DNA of 64,000 bases from Isoetes taiwanensis (lineage: Eukaryota > Streptophyta > Lycopodiopsida > Isoetales > Isoetaceae), in assembly GCA_021234155.1 (NCBI GenBank), contig JAJEKV010000019.1, forward strand, positions 5,534,284 to 5,598,283. The letters are read 5' to 3'. This document shows, piece by piece, positions 46,501 through 57,510 of this stretch. Position numbers and translations under genes: made by a program. Each line of letters opens with the position of its first letter. Position 1 is the first letter of the stretch. The notes beneath the pieces were generated by a model that worked only from the letters and a program-made list of their open reading frames with translations, was not told where the DNA came from and made no database searches.

Positions 46501-46860
46501 CTATACATCATTGATATCAACTCCAAATTAAAGTTCATGATTTGGGAGAAGAATGTTGGACCAAGTAAAATGGTTGGAACTTGATTACATTAGTATTTTT
46601 ATCATGCAAAACTTTAGAAATTGTCAAGGCCTTTAAATGATAGACACTTTATTATCCTATGAATTGTCAACCTTTATAACATATAAATAAATGCACCGTG
46701 CAATTGTAGTATTGGTCAATTGAAATATTAAATTCATTGCAACTCAGAAATCCAATGGAATGTGTGTGGGTTTTTAAAATTCATAAGCCATGCGTCCATG
46801 CTAGACAGTCAATGATGAATAATGTAGGGGTCAAAAATTGTATGTGTTCAAGACAGTAAC
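43560..46860. other. CACTA interior without recognisable genes
   Basis: About 3.3 kb of AT-rich DNA with only short ORFs. Near 44040-44340 there are repeats of GCCACCTC/CATGTCA words. Near 45050-45210 there are degenerate direct repeats of the type ggcaaggatggatatgg. I see no domain, RNA gene or transposon end. Confidence 0.5.
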
Positions 46861-46880
46861 AACCTTAATCTGTAGATGGG

Positions 46881-47105
46881 ATTTACATATAGTGTGTGTG
46901 ATATGGACTTTTGACTTATATTGAGGCATGCGCCAATGCCTCAACCATTAAAGATGGCTTCATTTCAAACCATATTTCCATTTATGTCAATCAGAGATGC
47001 AATTTACGTAGGGTGTGCGATATGGACATTTGATTTATGTCGATGCATGTGCCAATGCCTCGACCATTAAAGATGGCTTTATTTCAAACCATATTTCTAT
47101 TGTTT
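46881..47105. repeat. Imperfect 121-bp direct duplication
   Basis: 46881-46985 and 47002-47105 are diverged copies sharing GATATGGAC, CAATGCCTC and ACCATTAAAGATGGCTT. This is an old local duplication with no coding content. Confidence 0.8.
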
Positions 47106-47879
47106 CAGTATTCTTATGTTGGGTAATATGTTTTCTAGATAATAATGATGGTAGACATGTAGTAGTTTGTGTTGATTGGGAATTTATATCACAACCTTGA
47201 AAGCGTGAGTGAGCAAAGTGAAAGGGAAATTTACATCCTAAAGACTGGAAAATTAATATGTATAGAACCAAAGTGGTTACATGATTGTTTGAATTGGAAA
47301 TAACATGCAGAGAACTACATAAAATATTTTTCCGCCTAAGCCGATAGTAATTAGAATCAATCAAGGAACCGCTCATCTTTTTATTTCGTAATAGGAAAGG
47401 GAACTCCGGCGAAGAAACTCAAAGGGACCAAATCAAAAGGGAATTCTAAGCGAAGCGACCATGACCGAAGCTATTGCGGGGATTTTGTTTCGAGCGCATT
47501 AATCGCCATGGTTATTTTGATTGATAACTTATGAATGCTATTTTACCTTATGTAATCAAGAAAATCACCGGAAGAGATCTTGCCCAGTTGCTTGCCCAAA
47601 ACCAACCCCCGCGGTGTAAACCGCGAATATAAACAGGACTAATGCTTAAGCTCTGTTGTTACCTCAGAAGCAAAGCAAGAAACACTTTCGATAACCTAAT
47701 ACCGAACCCAAATCCATAGCCATATTCTCGCAAGGATTCATCCCCAAATTCCAAAAGTTTCATTGCCGTAATCCCTTTGAATATCTTAACGATCTACCGG
47801 ATGGACTCATGGAAAAGGAAAAGTAAAATACACTCGCCATAAATAAATCGTAGGAGAAGGGAGTGAGAAGAAAACGATT

Positions 47880-48810
47880 TGCATGGGATGGAGATCTGCA
47901 TGATTCAAATTTTGCAATCAATACAATCGACCCGGCCCCATAAGGGGACCGTGATCTATCTATAGGTAGATGTCCTATTAAAGGAATTAATCTCTTCATT
48001 CATGGCTTCCCTCCACCTATTTGCTTCTATCTGTCGTTCCGGCTTCATCAAAGGTTTCGTGAACACCTGCGCATAATTATGAGTGCTTCAGATCCTTCTC
48101 ATGTAACTCGCAACCTAGAACTCCTGCCATTTTCTTTTCTGCCATAAAGTCTGATGTCAAAGTTTGCATCTTCTATTAATCTTTCACCTTCAGACCTCCT
48201 TTTCTGTTTTTCCATTTCATGCTCCATCATTTCATGATTTTCTGCATTATTGTTATTGTCTTCAACATTGTCAATTTCCTCATCATTGCATGCATCTTTA
48301 AGATTTGTTTCCAAGCTTTGTGCATTCTTATCCACCTTGTCATCCAAATCTGCCATATCATTTACATTTGTATTGCAGGGCTCTACTATTTTTGACTTAA
48401 TCTCCACTTTGCTTATAGACCTTGGCCTCAGATAATTCTTCTTCTACAAAAGTCACATCTCTCACTCACTATGATGTTTCTTCTTTCTGGATTGTACATT
48501 CTGTAACCTTTCGAATGCTCATCATATCCTACCAAATAGGTTATGATGCATCTGTCATCTAATTTTAATCTATTTTCCTTGGGAACATGAGTATCTGTCA
48601 TCTAATTTTAATCTATTTTCCTTGGGAACATGAGTATATCCCAGGCAGCCATATGCTTTATAATTTTCAAAGTTAGGCATACTTCCTGACCATAAGAATT
48701 CTGGGCACATACCTTCCAGACTTTTGGTTGGCAAAGCATTTTGCACTAGCACAACAGACTTTACTGCGTCTTCCCAAAGGAAGTTTGGCAAACCTGCATG
48801 CTTGATGCTT
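47880..48810 (-). pseudogene. Ty1/copia pol relic (integrase end to RT start)
   Basis: On the minus strand: GLPNFLWEDAVKSVVLVQNA, ALPTKSLEGMCPEFLWSG, AYGCLGYTHVPKENRLKLDD, then VGYDEHSKGYRMYNPERRN, an acidic/asparagine-rich linker, and ANRWREAMNEEINSF. This is the order of the copia integrase C-terminus, the linker and the start of reverse transcriptase. Frame shifts and stops interrupt it, and no LTRs are seen around it. It is a decayed fragment nested in the CACTA element. Confidence 0.8.
48551..48636. repeat. 43-bp tandem duplication in the copia relic
   Basis: TCTGTCATCTAATTTTAATC... to GAACATGAGTA is present twice in direct succession. It duplicates the KENRLKLDD-coding part and shows further decay of the relic. 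Confidence 0.9.
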
Positions 48811-48989
48811 TTTTGTGTTCATATTGGCTTCTGAAGAAAGAAGATGCTAACTTTGCAAGGAAAATGCAGAATCTATATGAGAGCTTGCCTTCATCAAAAT
48901 AGGGACCTTTTGTTGATCCCAGTTTAGCGCTTCCTTCCATTAGCATATTAGAGTATGTATAACAATTGGAGTATTTTTCATAACCCATT

Positions 48990-49500
48990 TAAACACCAGC
49001 CGAACCCCATCTGCCTGCCACAGAGAAAGAGAAATTGTGGCATTCAAAAGCGTTTGACACTTGAATCCGGTAAGCCAACTCTTATTTTGTGTCAGGTCAG
49101 CTTTGTTCTATTTGAGGCCCGTTGAAGAAATCAATCAGGCCTCTGTTTTGGGGGATGTTGTGTTTGAGTTATGCCTGCTTTCTGCTACTGTCATGCTCCT
49201 GTGTTGTATACTTGATGAAGCCATGGTGTTGTGGCAGGGGCGTTCCTATTTAATGGGGTCAATTTGACCCTATGCTGACTCAATACCGGTGCTTCTGATC
49301 TTGCCAGCCAGCATATTCTACAGAAGGTGCCCCCATCTGACGGCCAATAAAGGACAACACTAGCTAGGGATGGAAATTAATCCCCCCCCTCCCCCCTCCC
49401 GGAACTAAATCAAGCTTTAAAATTAAATAATACATCGAGGAGCTTTGTGAAACATCAAATTTCATCTAAAATATACTGTTCAATCAAATGTTATAACTAA
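48990..49500. other. Unassigned stretch right of the copia relic
   Basis: Contains a hydrophobic 68-codon plus-strand ORF (49061-49267), a C-run at 49382-49398 and no recognised domain. It might include remains of a copia LTR, but no ends are visible. Confidence 0.3.
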
Positions 49501-49528
49501 AATTGTAATAGCGCCTAGAAAAGCACTA

Positions 49529-49804
49529 TCTGACGATTAGTCTGATGCAATATCTGACGAAGAGTCTGACGCAAAATCTGATGATATATCTGACGTTATA
49601 TCTGACGCATTTTTTGACGATTATTCTGACGCACATTCTGACGCTTTTTTTGACGCAAATTCTGACGCTTAGTCTGACGCAAATACTGACGCAAATTCTG
49701 ACGCTTAACCTGACGCAAATTCTGACGCATATTATGACGCAAATTCTGACGCTTAACCTGGCGAAGGCTTCTGACGATTTATGTGACAATATGTCTGACG
49801 TAGT
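49529..49804. repeat. 12-bp minisatellite built on TCTGACGCAAAT
   Basis: About 20 head-to-tail copies of a 12-bp unit with TCTGACG nearly constant and the last five bases varying. TGACG is the core of the as-1 element bound by plant TGA-type bZIP factors. Because 12 is a multiple of three, several frames stay open on both strands (for example repeating VRIC on the minus strand); these are not taken as genes. It probably represents subterminal repeats of the CACTA-like end at 49927. Confidence 0.85.
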
Positions 49805-49879
49805 ATCGTCAGGAAAAGCATCAAAATAGTAATCGTCCAAGACGTTCGTCGACACAGACGTCGAGCAAAAATCTCTAGA

Positions 49880-49927
49880 AAAGGTTTAAAGATTTTTCTG
49901 ACAAAAAATGCTCATTCTCTTGTAGTG
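49880..49927. mobile_element. Second CACTA-like terminus (En/Spm type)
   Basis: Read on the minus strand the end is CACTACAAGAGAATGAGC, very close to the canonical plant CACTA start CACTACAAGAAAA. GACGTC/GTCGACG words and the TGACG array lie inside it. No matching left end was found, so this may be a truncated or rearranged element nested in the larger one. Confidence 0.5.
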
Positions 49928-50029
49928 GTTGGATCTAACCATTGAAGTTATTTTTCACAAATGTAAAACAATACGATACATTCCCAAAGTTGAGCAACAA
50001 ACAGTATTCCAGGTGGTGGTGCTTTGCTT

Positions 50030-50830
50030 AAGAAATAGCCTCAAAAAAACCATACTTCCTTAAGAAATAGCTGCGTAAAAACTACGCCACTTCAGAAAAC
50101 TACACTACGTAAAAAAAAAAACCACTTAAAAACTACACCTACTTAAAAACCACACCTCAAAAAACCATACTTACTTTAAAAAATAGCTAATTAAAAAATA
50201 TACCTAGTTATATAAACCACACAAAAAAAAATATTTCCTTAAAAAAATAGCTTCTTAAACACTACACCTAGTTATAAACTACACCACTTCAGAAAAACCA
50301 TACTTCATTAAAAAACAGCCACTTAAAAACTACACCCGCTTATAAACCACACTTCAAAAAACCATACTTCTTTAAAAAACAGCTATTTAAAAACTACACC
50401 CACTTATAAACGACACCTCAAAAAACAACGCCTCGATTAAAAAATCATACCACTTCAGAAAACCATACTTCCTTAAAAAACAACCACTTAAAAACTATAC
50501 CTCCTTATAAACCACACTTCAAAAAACTACACTTCCATAAAAAATGACTACTTAAAAACTACACCTAGTTATAAACTACACCTCAAAAAACAACGCCTTC
50601 TTAAAAACAACACCCCCCTCAAAAAAATAAACAACACTTCTTTTAAAAAAACGACACCTAAAAAAAAGACCACGTCTTCAAAAAAAAAAAACTATAGCTC
50701 CATAAAAAAAACTACACCGCCTCCTTAATAAACCACACCTCCACATAACCACATGTAGATTTTTTGGAACAACGACATGTGGTCTTTTTGTTACTGTTGT
50801 TTTTAGGTGTGGTCCCAGAATTGGGGTGGT
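50030..50830. repeat. Right subterminal repeat zone of the CACTA element
   Basis: About 20 degenerate repeats of the type TTAAAAACTACACC and CACTTCAAAAAACCATACTTC up to the terminal TAGTG. They are the inverse of the words in the left zone, supporting the pairing of the two ends. Confidence 0.75.
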
Positions 50831-50894
50831 AGTGTATGGTTTGGCTTGGCCATTCACAGTTTTAAAGGATGTATATGAGCTCGTTATATGAGTT

Positions 50895-51850
50895 CTTTCC
50901 ATGGAGTCTCTTACTTAGACCGTTCTCCCCATGCATCATGTTGGCCGTTCTCTTAAATTCATTCTTGATAGCCAAATGTTGTTTAAATGTCCATATGATA
51001 TCTTAAATATTTCTTTCTTTGTCAAATTTGGAAGCGATTGTAGATGTAAGACTTGCCCCAGCCGTGCTTATTGCACAATTTAGCTTATAAACCTTTCTCT
51101 TTGCACGTTTTTTGAATGCCAAGATTCATCGGAGACATTATAGCTATCTTTGTAAGTTCTATCTTTCCTTTTTTGCATATTCATAGAGTAGAATTATACG
51201 AGTTGGGTGGGGTCCCTGTGTTGCAACAGGGCCCTACTCTCCCTGTTGCAGCTTTCTTAAGTCAAGTAATGTGACTAATTGGGACCTTCCTGCCTGAGGT
51301 AGGAGGTAGGATTTTTTTATATTGACTAATACACTGCTGATTCTTCTTAAAATCATGCCCCCAGTGGTCCTTATTAGCAACGGATGTTCTGATACATATA
51401 TTCTGTACAAATATTCTAGTTGACTCATGTGCTGTTGTTTCTTCTTAAAATAAATGGACCCTTGTTAGCAACTGATTTTCCCTTCTCTAAATTAGATTGA
51501 TATCTCCAGTCCCCTTAGCCGAATTCAGGGCCACCTTGGAAACGGCATTCAGCTTGGTACTGCATTATCTCTAGTCCCTTTATGGAGTTCATGTCCACCT
51601 TGAAAACGGCATTCAACTCGGTATTGCACAGATTTCACAAGGACGGGCCGATTTGGTTAATCGAATGATCTGCCAAAGTGGTACCCTACCATTGGATATC
51701 GACCTTACTATAATCATGCTCCCACATTTCGAATACATCAGAAAAAACATTTGTTTCTGAATTTCCCTAAAAGCTAGTTTTTGTCCCACTGCCAACGAGC
51801 AGCCAAAGTGGAGGACATGTATAGGCTTTTAAGTTCTACCACGTCGGGGA
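50895..51850. repeat. Segment S, copy 1
   Basis: About 950 bp found again at 56569-57510 and 61184-62173. It contains a near-palindrome at TTGCAACAGGG (about 51220) and an internal duplication around GGAAACGGCATTCA (about 51538 and 51606). No coding capacity is recognised. Copies 2 and 3 differ from it at patches that resemble satellite sequence. Confidence 0.8.
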
Positions 51851-54800
51851 TTCAATCCCACCTTGAGGAAGTTCTCGGATCCTAGGGGCAACTCTAGGGG
51901 CATCGTTGAACCCAACGTCACCAGCCCACGTATGACTTTTTGGGCATCCTAGGACCAGAGGGCTTTAGACAGTAACCAGTAAACTAGCCACAGTAATCTG
52001 TAAACCAACTTTTACTGGTCTAGACTAGTCTTTTTACAAACTAGCTAGTTTTTGTCCCACTGCCAACGAGCAGCCAAAGTGGAGGACATGTATAGGCTTT
52101 TAAGTTCTACCACATCGGGGATCATCATCGTATACCCCTAGTAACCAACTTCCAAATATAAGTGACATTAGCAAGGTTTGAACCCATGACCAAATGAACA
52201 CTTATTTTTGACATTACTAGGCCTATACCAACTCACCACACATCCGTTGGGCAAAACTTTGGCCATACATGCACACTTTGTAGGCAGGATTCAATCCCAC
52301 CTTGAGGAAGTTTTCGGATCCTTAGGGGCATCGTTGAACCCAACGTCACCAGCCTAGTGCCGCCTGCCACGTATGACTTTTTGGGCATCCTAGGACCAGA
52401 GGGCTTTAGACAAGAACCCGATAAACCAACCGCCACCCGCGTATGACTTTTTGGGCATCCTAGGATCGAGGGCTTTTAGACAAGAAACCGATAAACCAGC
52501 CACAAGAATCAGAAACCAACTTTTTTTTTACTGGTCTAGACTAGACTTTTACAAACTAGCTAGTTTTTGTCCCATCTCGCCAACGAAAGCGACCAAAGTG
52601 GAGGACATGTATAGGCTTTTAAGTTCTACCACGCCGGGGATCATCATCATATACCCCTACTACCACGTTTGGGATCATCATCGTTATACCCCTAGTAACC
52701 AACTTCCAAATATAAGTGACATTGGCAAGGTTTGAACCCATGACCAAATGAACACTTATTTTTTGGCATTACTAGGCCTATACCAACTCACCACACATCC
52801 GCTTGGATCTAAACTTTGGCCATACATGCACACTTTGTAGGCGTGGATTCAATCCCACCTTGAGGAAGTTTTCGGATCCTAGGGGCAACTCTAGGGGCAT
52901 CGTTGAACCCAACGTCACCAGCCTAGTGCCGCCTGCCACGTATGACTTTTTGGGCATCCTAGGACCAGAGGGCTTTAGACAATAACCAAAAACCAGCCAC
53001 GATGTCAGAAACCAACTTTTACTGGTCTAGACTAGTCTTTTTACAAACTAGCTAGTTTTTGTCCCACTGCCAACGAGCAGCCAAAGTGGAGGACATGTAT
53101 AGGCTTTTAAGTTCTACCACGTCGGGGATCATCATCGTATACCCCTAGTAACCAACTTCCAAATATAAGTGACATTGGCAAGGTTTGAACCCATGACCAA
53201 ATGAACACTTATTTTTGACATTACTAGGCCTATACCAACTCACCACACATCCGTTGGGCAAAACTTTGGCCATACATGCACACTTTGTAGGCAGGATACA
53301 ATCCCACCTTGAGGAAGTTTTCGGATCCTAGGGGCAACTCTAGGGGCATCGTTGAACCCAACGTCACCAGCCTAGTGCCACCGCCACGTATGACTTTTTT
53401 GGGCATCCTAGGACCGAGGGGGCTTTAGACAAGAACCCGATAAACCAGCCACGATGTCATTCGAAAACCAACTTTTACTGGTCTAGACTAGTCTTTTTAC
53501 AAACTAGCTAGTTTTTGTCCCACTGCCAACGAGCAGCCAAAGTGGAGGACATGTATAGGCTTTTAAGTTCTACCACGTCGGGGATCATCATTGTATACCC
53601 CTAGTAACCAACTTCCAAATATAAGTGACATTGGCAAGGTTTAAACCCATGACCAAATGAACACTTATTTTTGGCATTACTAGGCCTATACCAACTGACC
53701 ACACATCCGTTGGGCAAAACATTGGCCATACATACACACTTTGTAGGCAAGATTCAATCCCACCTTGAGGGAGTTTTCGGATCCTAGGGGCAACTCTAGG
53801 GGCATCGTTGAACCCAACGTCACCAGCCTAGTGCCGCCTGCCACGTATGACTTTTTGGGCATCCTAGGACCGAGGGGCTTTAGACAAGAACCAACCGCAA
53901 AAAACCAGCCACGATGTCAGCAAACCAACTTTTACTGGTCTAGACTAGTCTTTTTACAAACTAGCTAGTTTTTGTCCCACTGCCAACGAGCACCCAAAGT
54001 GGAGGACGTGTATAGGCTTTTAAGTTCTACCACGTCGGGGATCATCATTGTATACCCCTAGTAACCAACTTCCAAATATAAGTGACATTGGCAAGGTTTA
54101 AACCCATGACCAAATGAACACTTATTTTTGGCATTACTAGGCCTATACCAACTCACCACACATCCGTTGGGCAAAACTTTGGCCATACATACACACTTTG
54201 TAGGCAAGATTCAATCCCACCTTGAGGAAGTTTTCGATCCTAGGGGCAACTCTAGGGGCATCGTTGAACCCAACGCCACCAGCCTAGTGCCGCCTGCCAC
54301 GTATGACTTTTTGGGCATCCTAGGACCAGAGGGCTTTAGACAGTAACCAGTAAACCAGCCACAAGAATCTGCAAACCAACTTTTACTGGTCTAGACTAGT
54401 CTTTTTACAAACTAGCTAGTTTTTGTCCCACTTTACCAACGAAAGCAAAGTGGAGGGACATGTATAGGCTTTTAAGTTTTACCACGCCGGGGATCATCAT
54501 CGTATACCCCTAGTAACCAACTTCCAAATATAAGTGACATTAGCAAGATTTGAACCCATGACCAAATGAACACTTATTTTTGACATTACTAGGCCTATAC
54601 CAACTCACCACACATCCGTTGGGCAAAACTTTGGCCATACATACACACACTTTGTAGGCGTGATTCAATCCCACCTTGAGGAAGTTTTCGGATCCTAGGG
54701 GCAACTCTAGGGGCATCGTTGAACCCAACGTCACCAGCCTAGTGCCGCCGCCACGCGTATGACTTTTTTGGGCATCCTAGGACCGGAGAGGGCTTTAGAC

Positions 54801-55640
54801 AAGAACCAATAAACCAGCCCACGAGAATCAGAAACCAACTTTTACTGGTCTAGACTAGTCTTTTTACAAACTAGCTAGTTTTTGTCCCACTGCCAACGAG
54901 CACCCAAAGTGGAGGACATGTATAGGCTTTTAAGTTCTACCACGTCGGGGATCATCATTGTATACCCCTAGTAACCAACTTCCAAATATAAGTGACATTG
55001 GCAAGGTTTAAAACCCATGACCAAATGAACACTTATTTTTGGCATTACTAGGCCTATACCAACTCACCACACATCCGTTGGGCAAAACTTTGGCCATACA
55101 TACACACTTTGTAGGCAAGATTCAATCCCACCTTGAGGAAGTTTTTGATCCTAGGGGCAACTCTAGGGGCATCGTTGAACCCAACGTCACCAGCCTAGTG
55201 CCTCCCCACGCCATCCTAGGACCGTGATTTATCGCAAACCAACTTTTACTTGGTCTAGACTAGTCTTTTTACAAACTAGCTAGTTTTTGTCCCATCGCCA
55301 ACGAAAGCGACCAAAGTGGAGGACATGTATAGGCTTTTAAGTTCTACCACGTCGGGGGGATCATCATCGATACCCCTAGTAACCAACTTCCAAATATAAA
55401 TGACATTGGCAAGGTTTGAACCCATGACCAAATGAACACTTATTTTTGGCATTACTAGGCCTATACCAACTCACCACACATCCGTTGGGCAAAACTTTGG
55501 CCATACATGCACACTTTGTAGGCGATTCAATCCCACCTTGAGGAAGTTTTCGGATCCTAGGGGCAACTCTAGGGGCATCGTTGAACCCAACGCCACCAGC
55601 CCACGTATGATGACTTTTTGGGCATCCTAGGACCCAGCCC
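51851..55640. repeat. Satellite array 1, about 450-bp monomer, nine copies
   Basis: The landmark TTCAATCCCACCTTGAGG recurs at about 51851, 52290, 52848, 53297, 53753, 54210, 54664, 55121 and 55526. Most spacings are 439-457 bp; one is longer (558) through internal duplication and the last is shorter (405). Each monomer contains GGATCCTAGGGGCA, GGTCTAGACTAGTC, AACTAGCTAGTTTTTG and a tRNA-like box. Differences between monomers cluster at CAG/CTG words. Confidence 0.92.
52165..52250 (-). promoter_or_regulatory. Pol III-like A and B boxes in the satellite monomer
   Basis: On the minus strand GTGGTGAGTTGGTATAGG (A-box-like) lies about 50 bases before GGTCATGGGTTCAAACC, which matches the B-box consensus GGTTCRANNCC. 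The layout is that of tRNA-derived plant SINEs. It repeats in each monomer; some copies carry GTTTAAACC, a weakened B box. The monomer may have arisen from a SINE. Confidence 0.4.
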
Positions 55641-56568
55641 ATGATGCCATTTTACTAGACAAACTTTTAAGTTCATTAAGTGTAAGACACTTTTTATTAA
55701 ATTAGGACTATTTCCAGGAAATTTCTTGTTTTAAATAATTTTGTTTATCTCTATTTTGTTAATTTAATATTATTTCGAAGGGAATTCACACTTTTTGTTT
55801 CACTCCATATATTCTCTAAACTATATGTCATTTACTTATGATAATTACTTATTTCTTGCTAATTGTCAAAGAGAGTGCAATTTGTCTAGGTCAATGATAC
55901 CCCTCCAACTCAAAATGTTGAAGAGAGCAATGGTGTGCAAAATGTTAAAAAGAGCAATGTTACAAAGGAAGCCCCTCCTACCAAGAATGTTGAAAATGGT
56001 CCTCTATAGTAGGGTGCAATGGAGGAACAAGAAGGTTAGAATGATGCACAAATGCAGTGATGAAAGGCTAGGGGAAGACCATTGAGGTGTTGCAATATCT
56101 AGTTGGAAGACAATTGGCAAGTTAAGGGTTTGGGTGACAAGGAATGTTTTGGTTGTGTCAAGCAATTGGACGTCCCATGCATCATAGCATGACCTATAAA
56201 TTGCGTTCAATTTATGGGAGATTACCTTTTCCCAGAGCCAGAGGTTGTTGGGGACAATGATGCTCTTGATCTTGATAAATTAGCAGTGGATACCACAACA
56301 CTAGGTAAAAGGGCTGAACACTCAATTATCAAATATTATCTTAACAAGAGATGCAAGGGAAGTAGTGACTGCAAACGTGAGACTATGGTGAAGGTTCCGG
56401 GCTCAAATTATTGTTGGAGTGGTTGTATGCAGTTCTATACAATAGAAAAATTGGTGGAAGCAAGAGCCACTTATCAAGAGTATACTTGTGATGAAAGAAG
56501 GATCCACATGTGCTCAAGTTTTGAGCGTGCACTTCCTTATGAAAGAAATTTAAAGAGGAAAAGATACC
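55640..56568. repeat. Segment R, copy 1
   Basis: About 930 bp, nearly identical to 60264-61183, joining satellite array to the next S segment. The left 200 bp is AT-rich and non-coding; the right 700 bp carries a decayed coding sequence. Confidence 0.85.
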
Positions 56569-56630
56569 CTTTCCATGGAGTCTCTTACTTAGACCGTTCT
56601 CCCCATGCATCATGTTGGCCGTTCTCTTAA
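55870..56630 (+). pseudogene. Decayed coding sequence in segment R (copy 1)
   Basis: One frame reads NDTPPTQNVEESNGVQNVKK and EAPPTKNVENGPL, then stops at TAGTAG (plausibly CAGCAG before mutation). Further on, an open stretch at 56214-56630 contains TLGKRAEHSIIKYYLNKRC, VKVPGSNYCWSGCMQFYT and FERALPYERNLKRKRYPF with several cysteines. It ends just past the junction with the next S segment. I do not recognise the family. The same stops occur in copy 2, so the decay predates duplication of the unit. Confidence 0.4.
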
Positions 56631-57510
56631 ATTCATTCTTGATAGCCAAATGTTGTTTAAATGTCCATATGATATCTTAAATATTTCTTTCTTTGTCAAA
56701 ATTTGGAAGCGATTGTAGATGTAAGACTTGCCCCAGCCGTGCTTATTGCACAATTTAGCTTATAAACCTTTCTCTTTTGCACGTTTTTGAATGCCAAGAT
56801 TCATCAGGACTGTTATAGCTATCTTTGTAAGTTCTATCTTTCCTTTTTGCATATTCATAGAGTAGAATTATCCTAGTTGGGTGGGGTCCCCTTTGTTTAC
56901 AACAGGCCCTACTCCCCACATGGTTGGCTTTCTTAAGTCAAGTAATGTGACTAATTGGGACCTTCCCCACTTACTAATACACTGCTGATTCTTCTTAAAA
57001 TCATGCCCCCAAAGTGGTCCTTATTAGCAACGGATGTTAAGATACATATATTCTCATCATTGGTTGACTCATGTGTTTGTTTCTTCTTAAAATAAATGGA
57101 CCCTTGTTAGCAACTGATTTTCCCTTCTCTAAATTAGATTGATATCTCCGGTCCCCTTAGCGAATTCAATCCCACCTTGAGAAAGTTTTTGGATCCCTTG
57201 AAAGCGGCATTCCAAAGCAATTTGGAGCTTGCATTATCTCTAGTCCCTTTATGGAGTTCATGTCCACCTTGAAAAAATTCAACTTCGGTTTGCCGCATTT
57301 CACAAGGGCGGGCCGATTTGGTTAATCGAATGATCGCCAAAGCGGTACCCTACCATTGGATATCGACCTTACTATAATCATGCTCCCACATTTCGATACA
57401 TCGAAAAAACATTTGTTTCACCCTAAAGCTAGTTTTTGTCCCACCGCCAAAAGCCCAAAGTGGAGGACATGTATAGGCTTTTAAGTTCTACCACGTCCGA
57501 TCATCATCGA
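56569..57510. repeat. Segment S, copy 2
   Basis: Resembles copy 1 but with patches that do not fit. At about 57165-57200 a satellite-like gaattcaatcccaccttgag replaces gaattcagggccacc, and several CTG/CAG words are altered or shortened (for example near 56890-56990). Confidence 0.75.

Larger units (their letters stand above)
40524..50834. mobile_element. 10.3-kb CACTA-type transposon, non-autonomous
   Basis: The left end CACTACCACCCCAAAACTGGG and the right end read on the minus strand (CACTACCACCCCAATTCTGGG) match over about 24 of 27 bases. The element starts with CACTA, ends with TAGTG, and is flanked by TAT on both sides (40521-40523, 50835-50837), the 3-bp duplication of CACTA elements. 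Long subterminal repeat zones follow each end. No transposase could be recognised. The interior holds gene and retroelement fragments, so it resembles gene-capturing CACTA elements. Confidence 0.75.
50895..56568. repeat. Higher-order repeat unit 1 (5674 bp)
   Basis: Starts at CTTTCCATGG and runs to the next copy of that word at 56569. It consists of segment S (50895-51850), an array of about nine 450-bp monomers (to about 55640) and segment R (55640-56568). The 60 bp before 50895 have no match in R, so this is the left edge of the repeated domain. Confidence 0.85.

Noticed and set aside
47760-48000. Organelle-derived DNA (GGCCCCATAAGGGG patch)
   Set aside because: The neighbouring minus-strand translation continues the copia RT start, so the stretch is part of the retroelement relic.
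49526-49855. Open frames on both strands across the 12-bp minisatellite
   Set aside because: A repeat with a period divisible by three keeps frames open automatically; the translations are simple repeats with no start context.
52165-52250. A true tRNA gene
   Set aside because: No cloverleaf or acceptor stem can be formed around the boxes; only the promoter-like boxes are present.
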